This document shows, piece by piece, positions 1 through 4,528 of a stretch of DNA of 5,255 nucleotides. Numbering within the stretch: the stretch's first letter is position 1; the number at the start of each line of letters is the position of its first letter. Source of the stretch: Syntrophomonadaceae bacterium (GTDB lineage: Bacteria > Bacillota > Syntrophomonadia > Syntrophomonadales > Syntrophomonadaceae); assembly GCA_028698695.1 (NCBI GenBank), contig JAQVWB010000145.1, positions 1-5,255 on the forward strand. The letters are read 5' to 3'. A model generated the notes under the pieces. That model ran no database searches. It was given only the letters and a program-made list of their open reading frames with translations, and was not told where the DNA came from. The translations under genes and the position numbers were made by a program.

Positions 1-269
1 ATATGGTGGCCTCAACCGCATTACAAAGACTGCATGTAACTGGTTTGACCTGGGGGCATAAGGTGAGGGCAAATGTAGTAATGCCGGTGATTACCCCACC
101 CGATTACCGGGAACAGTACAGCATCTACTCCGGGAAACAATATAAATCCTTTCAGCAGATGCAAACTGAAATTGAAGCGGCAGGATATCAGGTTGGTTTA
201 TGGAAGTGGGGTGACCCCCCGCACTGGTATAACCGCCGGCAAAGCATGGTCGAACAATACCCGTTATAG
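1..269 (+). CDS. hydE: [FeFe]-hydrogenase maturase HydE, C-terminal fragment (radical SAM)
   Basis: The reading frame is open at the left edge, so this is the last ~88 codons of a longer gene. The ATG at 3-5 is internal, not a start. The visible stretch carries the block ANVVMPVITPPDYREQY followed by a YSGK segment, which resembles the C-terminal barrel region of HydE (family norm roughly 350 residues). It ends in a GY-x-V...GDPP tail like other HydE proteins. HydE is a radical SAM enzyme that works with HydG and HydF in making the 2Fe subcluster of the [FeFe]-hydrogenase H-cluster. The radical SAM CxxxCxxC motif would lie upstream, outside the window. hydF begins 33 bp downstream on the same strand, which supports an operon and the HydE assignment. 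A HydE/PylB-like paralogue cannot be excluded from the tail alone. Confidence 0.82.
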   Translation, partial: MVASTALQRLHVTGLTWGHKVRANVVMPVITPPDYREQYSIYSGKQYKSFQQMQTEIEAAGYQVGLWKWGDPPHWYNRRQSMVEQYPL

Positions 270-302
270 AACTCAGTAAAAAATTCCCGGGGAGGATACA
301 GT

Positions 303-1517
303 ATGAGTAATTTAAATGAAACTCCTAAAGGCATGAGGACGGTAATTGCTGTATTGGGGCGGCGCAATGCCGGCAAATCCTCATTAATAAACGCTCTGGT
401 TGGCTTTGATTTGGCCATTGTGTCTGATATTCCCGGCACAACCGCTGACCCGGTTGAAAAAGCCGTGGAAATAAATCCTCTGGGTCCCTGCCTCATAATT
501 GATACCGCCGGTATTGATGATGATAGTGAGCTTGGACAGATAAGGATTCAAAAAAGCCATGCCGTATTGGAAAAAGCGGATATTGGACTTATTGTAATTG
601 GAGACGGTAAGTGGACTGATTATGAAGAAGCTTTATCAGCAGAATTAAAAGCTAACCATAAACCGGTTATTATCGTAATTAACAAAAATGATTTGTCAAC
701 CAGCCTTGATTTGCAGCAGCTTTTAACTGATAAGGGTTTTGATTATATATTAACCTCAGCTGCAGATAAAAGCGGGATAACACAGCTGAAAGAACGGCTG
801 GGGTCCATTGAGGGAGCCGGACGACTGGAAGAACCGGCGTTGTTAAAAGGAATCATTAAGCCAGGTGGTTTGGCAGTGCTGGTAGTACCTATTGACAGCG
901 GAGCCCCCAAAGGAAGATTAATACTTCCCCAGGTGCAAACTATTCGGGACATCCTGGATAATAACGCTTCTGCGCTGGTAGTAAAGCAGGACCAACTGGC
1001 TGATACTCTGCATAGATTAAGCAGTCCGCCCGACCTCGTAATTACTGACTCACAGATTGTTTTAACGGTAAGCGAAATTGTAGCGGGAACTGTGCCTCTG
1101 ACTACTTTTTCAATATTATTCTCCCGTTTCAAGGGCGACTTGTTTAAAATGACAGCCGCAGCAGCAGCCATTGACTCACTGCAGGATGGAGATAAAATAC
1201 TCATCGCTGAAGCCTGTACACATCATGCCATGAGCGACGACATCGGCAGAACAAAGATTCCCCGCTGGATTACGCAATATACCGGCAAAAATATGGACTT
1301 TGAAATTTGTTCCGGACCAGATTTTCCGGATAACCTGAATCATTATCAACTGATTATACAATGCGGAGGCTGCACAATAACCCGCCGTAACTATCTCAAC
1401 CGTATAGAACGTGCCACACAGGCCGGAATTCCAATTACCAATTATGGAATAGCTATCAGTTATGTACAGGGGGTACTGTCCCGCAGCCTGTCCCCTTTTG
1501 CCGACCTGCTTGCTTAG
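303..1517 (+). CDS. hydF: [FeFe]-hydrogenase H-cluster maturation GTPase HydF
   Basis: This 404-residue cytoplasmic GTPase is the scaffold on which the 2Fe subcluster is assembled and handed to apo-hydrogenase. The N-terminal G domain is complete: P-loop GRRNAGKS at 19-26, G2 threonines at 46-47 after DIPG, G3 DTAG at 67-70, G4 NKND at 127-130, and G5 around SAA 152-154. A middle dimerisation region follows. The C-terminal cluster-binding region has C305-T-H307 and CGGC at 354-357, the HydF signature CxH...CxxC with 48 residues between C305 and C354. Family members usually have His directly before the CxxC; here it is Gln353. The length fits the family. The ATG is chosen because GGGGAGG at 289-295 lies 7 nt upstream. 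It probably shares a transcript with the upstream hydE-like gene. No clear terminator follows. Confidence 0.95.
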   Translation: MSNLNETPKGMRTVIAVLGRRNAGKSSLINALVGFDLAIVSDIPGTTADPVEKAVEINPLGPCLIIDTAGIDDDSELGQIRIQKSHAVLEKADIGLIVIGDGKWTDYEEALSAELKANHKPVIIVINKNDLSTSLDLQQLLTDKGFDYILTSAADKSGITQLKERLGSIEGAGRLEEPALLKGIIKPGGLAVLVVPIDSGAPKGRLILPQVQTIRDILDNNASALVVKQDQLADTLHRLSSPPDLVITDSQIVLTVSEIVAGTVPLTTFSILFSRFKGDLFKMTAAAAAIDSLQDGDKILIAEACTHHAMSDDIGRTKIPRWITQYTGKNMDFEICSGPDFPDNLNHYQLIIQCGGCTITRRNYLNRIERATQAGIPITNYGIAISYVQGVLSRSLSPFADLLA

Positions 1518-1702
1518 GCCGGCCGGCATGAATATCCCCTGCGAGTACATATGCTTCTCATACTTTTGCCATATCATGACAGAATTCATAAATAAATTCG
1601 TATGTTCAGTAGAGTTTCTATTGTAAGATTAGATTATACAGATTAGCAGCAAAACCATTCCATGAAGCCCGCATATTAAAAGAAGGGAGACGATTCAATA
1701 AA

Positions 1703-2581
1703 ATGCCCAACATTAAACCTTTCCCGGGAAGACCAGTTTCACTTCTCAATAACTTAATCCTGTTAATGCTATTATGCCTGCTGCTCGGAATATTTTCGGG
1801 TGGCGGGAGTAGTAGCAAAGATGCCAGCACTCTAGAAATTGCTGCTCCGAGCGGACAGTTTAATCTCCCTGCTGATGGCGCAATCAGGACTCCGGTGAGC
1901 GCAGAGCGAAAAATGATTCAAAACGCTGACCTTACCCTGCAGGTAAAAGATGTTCCCGCCACTGTTGACCGAATTTCTGATCTGACTGTCAAGACGGGTG
2001 GTTATCTGGTCAATAGCCGACAATACCGTTACGAAGATAAAATATCGGCCAGTTTATCAGTAAAAGTTCCGGCAGATAAATTAACCGCCACGGTAGAAAC
2101 TATATCCGGCTATGGGGAGTTATCTGACAAGACCATTTCCACTGAAGATGTCACTGAGGAATATTACGATGCCCAAGCCCGCCTGACAGTATTGGAAGCC
2201 AAAGAAGTACGGCTGTTGGCTCTATTGGAGAAAGCCAATACTATTACTGATATGGTCAGTGTGGAAAAAGAATTGGGAACCGTTCGCAGTAACATAGAGG
2301 TTATCAAAGGGCGTCTGAAATATTTGAAAAACGCTACCAGCTTCAGCACCGTCAATATTACCCTGGAACAGGCACTGCCTGGAAGTCTGAAAGCTCCACA
2401 AGGAACTTTGGGCAAAGCCTGGCAGGGACTCATCACCAGTCTTAATACACTGATTGATTTTGGCAGCGGTTTAATAGTATTCCTGGTGGTAATCCTGCCC
2501 TGGGTAGCATTAATCGGACTATTTTTCTACCTGATCAGATACCTGTATCGCCGCCGCAAAAATAATAAATCGGTTGAATAA
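1703..2581 (+). CDS. DUF4349 domain membrane protein
   Basis: This is a 292-residue protein of unknown function. A hydrophobic segment at about 14-31 is followed by a Gly/Ser-rich linker. The DUF4349-type domain runs from about 68 to 280. It opens with the typical 'RKMIQNADLTLQVKDV...GGYLVNS' block and contains a charged, probably coiled-coil stretch at about 155-211. A second membrane helix at about 256-281 ends in a basic YRRRKNNK tail. By the positive-inside rule the domain should face outside, with both ends cytoplasmic. Many family members are lipoproteins, but no lipobox cysteine is seen here: Cys25 sits inside the hydrophobic core. AAGGGAG at 1683-1689 precedes the ATG by 13 nt, which is rather long, but there is no better in-frame start. 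The gap from hydF is 185 bp with only weak promoter-like sequence, so it may or may not be cotranscribed with hydF. Confidence 0.85.
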   Translation: MPNIKPFPGRPVSLLNNLILLMLLCLLLGIFSGGGSSSKDASTLEIAAPSGQFNLPADGAIRTPVSAERKMIQNADLTLQVKDVPATVDRISDLTVKTGGYLVNSRQYRYEDKISASLSVKVPADKLTATVETISGYGELSDKTISTEDVTEEYYDAQARLTVLEAKEVRLLALLEKANTITDMVSVEKELGTVRSNIEVIKGRLKYLKNATSFSTVNITLEQALPGSLKAPQGTLGKAWQGLITSLNTLIDFGSGLIVFLVVILPWVALIGLFFYLIRYLYRRRKNNKSVE

Positions 2582-2653
2582 GTATTTTTAATGATATTTT
2601 ATTAATATTGATGCTACTGCCAAAAGGTATAATGCACTTGTTTGGTTGAATAA
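2572..2653 (+). repeat. 10-bp direct repeat around the DUF4349 stop codon
   Basis: GGTTGAATAA occurs at 2572-2581, where it includes the stop codon of the DUF4349 gene, and again at 2644-2653, with 62 AT-rich bases between. It could be a small duplication or a target-site duplication, but at this length chance is a fair explanation. Confidence 0.3.
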
Positions 2654-2710
2654 ACATTCTGTCGCCAGGACTGAAGAACATCCGCGACTGCTGAAAAAGT
2701 ATCATAAATG

Positions 2711-2833
2711 TCATCCTGAGAAGAAGCAGGCGATCCCCCCTGCTTCTTCGATATCCTCCGGGGTCGTTAAAAAGCTCTTAATTCCTATTGCGTAATGCAT
2801 CTCATTACAATTAAAACAATAAGCTATTTCCAT
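2711..2833 (-). CDS. 40-residue CxxC microprotein
   Basis: This short reading frame starts at the ATG at 2833-2831 and ends with TGA at 2713-2711. AAAAGGGGG at 2849-2841 lies 7 nt upstream, a strong Shine-Dalgarno. The product begins MEIAYCFNCNEMHYAIG and ends GGIACFFSG. Cys6, Cys9, His13 and Cys36 could together form a small metal site; this is inferred from spacing only. There is no signal peptide or clear membrane helix, and the centre is acidic (TTPEDIEE). I do not recognise a family. The gene lies directly behind a structured leader RNA and its terminator-like hairpin, so its expression may be controlled by attenuation. The last third of the gene encodes a perfect hairpin at 2720-2749. 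It could be a gene remnant, but the SD, start and stop argue for a real small gene. Confidence 0.6.
   Translation of the reverse strand: MEIAYCFNCNEMHYAIGIKSFLTTPEDIEEAGGIACFFSG
2720..2749 (-). other. Perfect 11-bp hairpin inside the microprotein gene
   Basis: GAAGAAGCAGG at 2720-2730 is exactly complementary to CCTGCTTCTTC at 2739-2749, with an 8-nt loop. It covers codons ~29-38 of the 40-codon gene and ends 7 bp before its stop codon. There is no T-run directly after it on either strand, so it is not a standard intrinsic terminator. It may protect the mRNA 3' end or slow the ribosome. Confidence 0.6.
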
Positions 2834-2852
2834 AATGCCGCCCCCTTTTAAT

Positions 2853-2878
2853 AAAAAAACCCAAGCTGCCGCCAGGCT
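2853..2878 (-). terminator. Terminator-like hairpin with T7 ahead of the microprotein
   Basis: On the minus strand AGC-TG pairs with CAGCT around a GCGG loop (2878-2864, with one bulged C). TGGG and then seven T (2859-2853) follow. The hairpin is short, but it can be extended outward using the AACAC bases that otherwise close the upstream RNA domain. It ends just before the SD of the 40-codon gene, the usual place for an attenuator. It could equally be the 3' end of a stand-alone ncRNA. Confidence 0.5.
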
Positions 2879-3008
2879 GTGTTAATTCTGGAGGATGTAA
2901 TCGACAAAGGATCTCTTTTGGAAATCCGTAATATTGGGCCTTCCGCTAACGAGATTCCCCCTAAGGGACTACTGATACACCCTTTCGGATGTGATTAAGG
3001 TTGCTTCG

Positions 3009-3071
3009 CTATCGCCCAGAATTACACGCAAAAGAACCCTTTAGTGGTCTCGAACCGTCTGCATTTCCCAT
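3009..3071 (-). CDS. Possible 20-codon leader peptide
   Basis: ATG at 3071-3069 runs 20 codons to TAG at 3011-3009. AAAAAAGGGGG at 3089-3079 lies 7 nt upstream, the same SD type and spacing as the 40-codon gene further left. The peptide starts MGNADGSRPLK and contains one Cys. No run of a single regulatory amino acid is seen, so this is not a classical amino-acid attenuation leader. Its last codons overlap the 5' strand (3027-3016) of the stem that closes the downstream RNA domain, so a ribosome here would block that stem. It may instead be a chance frame inside a conserved non-coding RNA. Confidence 0.35.
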   Translation of the reverse strand: MGNADGSRPLKGSFACNSGR

Positions 3072-3098
3072 AATTGGTCCCCCTTTTTTCGTAATTTT

Positions 3099-3126
3099 AA
3101 AAAACCCCGGTCTTAAAAGACCGGGG
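3099..3126 (-). terminator. Strong intrinsic terminator, second of a tandem pair
   Basis: CCCCGGTCT (3105-3113) pairs perfectly with AGACCGGGG (3118-3126) around a 4-nt loop. Read leftward, six T follow (3104-3099); read rightward there is no T-run, so it acts on minus-strand transcripts. An outer 10-bp inverted repeat (CTTTTTTCGT at 3083-3092, ACGAAAAAAG at 3129-3138) encloses it. It lies downstream of tRNA-Pro and just upstream of the leader-like ORF. Confidence 0.85.
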
Positions 3127-3142
3127 CAACGAAAAAAGAGAT

Positions 3143-3168
3143 AAAAAAAGCAGGTTATTCACCTGCTT
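3143..3168 (-). terminator. Intrinsic terminator downstream of tRNA-Pro
   Basis: AAGCAGGT (3148-3155) pairs with ACCTGCTT (3161-3168) around a 5-nt loop. Leftward the stem runs into a T tract (3149-3143). This is the first terminator met by a transcript leaving tRNA-Pro, about 150 bp past the tRNA 3' end. Confidence 0.8.
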
Positions 3169-3191
3169 ATTTGACAGGGGATTTGACAGGG
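3169..3191 (+). repeat. Tandem 11-bp repeat carrying two TTGACA boxes
   Basis: ATTTGACAGGG occurs at 3169-3179 and 3181-3191, separated by one G. Each copy holds a perfect -35 hexamer, but only the second has a matching -10 at a proper distance. It may be a local duplication or a paired protein-binding site. Confidence 0.6.
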
Positions 3192-3211
3192 TGCGTCTAA
3201 ACCCTTATTAT
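3183..3211 (+). promoter_or_regulatory. Near-consensus sigma-A promoter facing right
   Basis: TTGACA at 3183-3188, a 17-nt spacer and TATTAT at 3206-3211 match the vegetative consensus at 11 of 12 positions. The predicted start is about 3217-3219. No rightward protein gene follows in the window. The transcript would enter a foldable segment (3216-3300) and then run antisense through tRNA-Pro. Confidence 0.6.
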
Positions 3212-3215
3212 CAAC

Positions 3216-3300
3216 ATTCCGATACTACGGGATTCTTAGGGAACTATAGCGTGTATATCGTTATTTTTTAAAGTCCCTCTACCCCCCAATATATCGGGAT
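3216..3300 (+). ncRNA. Possible small RNA or structured tRNA trailer
   Basis: ATTCCGATA (3216-3224) can pair with TATCGGGAT (3292-3300), nine pairs including one G-U. Nested inside, AGGGAACT (3238-3245) pairs with AGTCCCT (3272-3278) with one bulge. The outer stem begins at the predicted start site of the rightward promoter, which is why a plus-strand RNA is proposed. No clear rightward terminator follows. The same pairings could form on the minus strand as part of the tRNA-Pro 3' trailer. A competing 8-bp inverted repeat, ATTCTTAG (3232-3239) with CTAAGAAT (3310-3317), touches the end of the tRNA. Confidence 0.3.
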
Positions 3301-3316
3301 ATTAAAACGCTAAGAA

Positions 3317-3393
<77 letters not shown>

Positions 3394-3404
3394 ACGCCCA
3401 CAAT

Positions 3405-3433
3405 ATCTTATCAGGAAAATAGTTTCAAGTCAA
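3405..3433 (-). promoter_or_regulatory. Promoter for tRNA-Pro
   Basis: On the minus strand TTGACT (3433-3428), a 17-nt spacer and TAAGAT (3410-3405) form a sigma-A type promoter. Transcription would start about 3-5 nt before the tRNA 5' end at 3393, leaving almost no 5' leader. Confidence 0.6.
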
Positions 3434-3471
3434 TATACCAAGGTCGGGATGAAGGCTCTTATTTGTTGCTC

Positions 3472-3753
3472 TTATTGGGCAGTAAAGGGTCCCAGTTGTG
3501 GTTCGCGACTTTCATATTGCTGGCGTACCTGTTCAACTCTTTCCGCCCAGTATTGAATCTTGCGCATGGCGTCGTCTTCCGCGGCAGAGTCCACCTTTAC
3601 TACTTCTTTGTCATTTATTTGAATACCTATATTATAGTAGCCATTTTCATCGCTGCGAATTAACAATCCATCAACGCGATCTTTTTCCAGCAGTCCAATA
3701 CTGAATTCATCAACGCTTAAAATAGGAGTTTCATAACTAAATACATCACCCAT
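3472..3753 (-). CDS. Small hypothetical protein B, paralogue of its upstream neighbour
   Basis: This is a 93-residue, acidic, soluble-looking protein with no signal peptide or membrane helix. Family not recognised. Residues ~28-80 (DGLLIRSDENGYYNIGIQI... to VRQQY) align along their length with residues ~24-77 of the 91-residue protein encoded just upstream. The shared layout is a GLI/GLL strand, a short turn with D-N-G or D-N-S, YN-(I/L)-G, an acidic beta segment, then a Gln-rich amphipathic helix ending QY. The ATG follows GGAG (3765-3762) by 8 nt, and that SD overlaps the end of the upstream gene, whose stop lies only 5 bp before this start. Translational coupling and a shared complex are therefore likely. 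No terminator is seen before the tRNA-Pro promoter, so some readthrough into the tRNA is possible. Confidence 0.75.
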   Translation of the reverse strand: MGDVFSYETPILSVDEFSIGLLEKDRVDGLLIRSDENGYYNIGIQINDKEVVKVDSAAEDDAMRKIQYWAERVEQVRQQYESREPQLGPFTAQ

Positions 3754-3758
3754 ATTCT

Positions 3759-4034
3759 CTACTCCATTTCTGAACTGGTATGATAAATATGACTGCCAGT
3801 CTGGTATTGTTTCTGAATTTTGGGGACTTTGGCCGATAGTTCCTGTACGCGTTGATTTACCTGTTCAGGGCTCGCCTGATCAATTATTACAATATTCTCA
3901 TCATCGATTTCCACTCCCAGATTATACTTGCCAGTGCTGTTATCTGCACAAACAATCAACCCTTCATATTCTTCTTTGGCATAATCCCCTTTTTTCAGAA
4001 AGTCAGCTTTGTTTACAATTTTGCCTTTTTTCAT
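3759..4034 (-). CDS. Small hypothetical protein A, first gene of a paralogous pair
   Basis: This is a 91-residue soluble-looking protein of unknown family. It has a basic start (MKKGKIVNKADFLKKGDY), then a region rich in beta-strand character (GLIVCADNSTGKYNLGVEIDD), then an amphipathic, possibly coiled-coil helix with Q/V/K at about 55-78, and a polar tail. It carries one cysteine (Cys29), absent from its paralogue. AAAAGGAGG at 4055-4047 is a very good SD, though 12 nt from the ATG. It is followed after 5 bp by its paralogue B, so the pair probably arose by tandem duplication and forms a two-gene operon. No confident promoter is visible; the upstream 150 bp hold the repeat-like element. Confidence 0.75.
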   Translation of the reverse strand: MKKGKIVNKADFLKKGDYAKEEYEGLIVCADNSTGKYNLGVEIDDENIVIIDQASPEQVNQRVQELSAKVPKIQKQYQTGSHIYHTSSEME

Positions 4035-4110
4035 AACTTGTTCCTGCCTCCTTTTATGCTTTTCTTAGTTTTTCCCGCAGGAACCGGTTTTTATGTAAAG
4101 GTTTAGAGGG

Positions 4111-4155
4111 AATCTCAAGGCAAACTGAGACTCTTCACTTCGTTCAGAGTGACAG
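4111..4155 (-). repeat. Interspersed-repeat-like element (GTCACTCTGAACGAAG type)
   Basis: Read on the minus strand this stretch begins GTCACTCTGAACGAAGTGAA and continues into AGAGTCTCAG and TTGAGATTC. It strongly resembles the 'GTCATTCTGAGCGAAGCGAAGAATCTC' type palindromic elements scattered in intergenic regions of many Firmicutes. It contains short inverted segments such as CTCA...TGAG (4114-4129) and ACTC...GAGT. It sits between genes A and the GIY-YIG gene. Only one copy is in the window, so repetitiveness is inferred from resemblance. Confidence 0.5.
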
Positions 4156-4184
4156 TATCGCAGGCTCCTTTAATTATGCAAAAT

Positions 4185-4430
4185 TCAAATATATGAAGAT
4201 ATTAATTTTTCTTTCTGATGGCGTTTTAATTTTTTGATTTCAATTTCCCGTTTTAAGGCCAGGCTTTTCGTGGACAGTTCTTCACTGTAGACCATCTCTA
4301 CCGGTCTTCTGCCCCGCGTATAACGGCTGGCGATCCCCTTATTGTGCTCGTCAAGACGGCGGGATAACTCAGTTGTATAGCCGGTATAATAGGTGTTGTC
4401 ATTGCAGCGCAAAATATAAACATAGGGCAT
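4185..4430 (-). CDS. GIY-YIG nuclease superfamily protein, UPF0213 type
   Basis: This 81-residue protein is essentially a single GIY-YIG domain. The motif appears as YVY (3-5) and YYTG (14-17). The conserved Arg is in RRLDEHNKG (Arg24/25), and a Glu lies in the KREIEIKKLKR helix (Glu62), matching the usual catalytic layout. The length and the ALKREIEIKKLKR tail fit the YhbQ/YazA-like UPF0213 family, whose cellular role is poorly defined; DNA end cleavage or repair is suggested for relatives. AAAAGGA (4447-4441) lies 10 nt before the ATG. The gene is 98 bp downstream of the kinase gene on the same strand with no strong terminator between, so cotranscription is possible. The same family also occurs in mobile elements, but nothing here marks it as mobile. 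Confidence 0.9.
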   Translation of the reverse strand: MPYVYILRCNDNTYYTGYTTELSRRLDEHNKGIASRYTRGRRPVEMVYSEELSTKSLALKREIEIKKLKRHQKEKLISSYI

Positions 4431-4528
4431 ATCGTATTAGTCCTTTTATGTTTTTCTTTATCTTTAAATAAATCATATGAATAGTAGAAATGCAAATTAA
4501 ATGAAGAGCTGTTAGTGTGAAAGTCTTA

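Larger units (their letters stand above)
2853..3083 (-). ncRNA. Candidate structured leader RNA or stand-alone ncRNA (unrecognised class)
   Basis: Leftward from the second tandem terminator lies ~230 nt with much pairing potential. GTGTAATTCTGG (3027-3016) pairs with CCAGAATTAACAC (2891-2879), giving 12 pairs with one bulged A, and closes an inner domain of 124 nt. Inside are a 6-bp stem capped by a GAAA tetraloop (2992-2977) and a 7-bp stem with a CAAAA loop (2927-2909, one G-U pair). The 5' part contains GGTTCGA, which resembles a tRNA T-loop. The 3' end is a hairpin plus T7. I could not match it to the T-box, cobalamin, SAM, TPP, FMN, glycine, fluoride or c-di-GMP consensus. The raiA ncRNA has similar size and T-loop character, but I cannot confirm it. 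The 5' end is not defined and no convincing promoter is seen. Confidence 0.45.

Noticed and set aside
743..1204. Long minus-strand ORF of 153 codons within hydF
   Set aside because: It is fully antisense to a gene with all family motifs, and its product has a shadow-like composition.
1566..1594. TTGCCA followed by an AT-rich -10-like segment upstream of the DUF4349 gene
   Set aside because: At 16-17 nt spacing the best -10 matches only 3 of 6 bases, too weak to call a promoter.
1583..1598. Short inverted repeat GAATT...AATTC downstream of hydF as a terminator
   Set aside because: The stem is only five AT-rich pairs and no T-run follows.
2608..2633. Perfect TATAAT at 2628-2633 with TTGATG upstream
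   Set aside because: The spacer is only 14 nt and no -35 sits at 16-18 nt; nothing rightward follows that would need it.
2535..2705. 56-codon minus-strand ORF starting just after the microprotein stop, with a weak AGGA upstream
   Set aside because: Its second half is antisense to the end of the DUF4349 gene, the product looks like no known protein, and its composition is that of a shadow frame.
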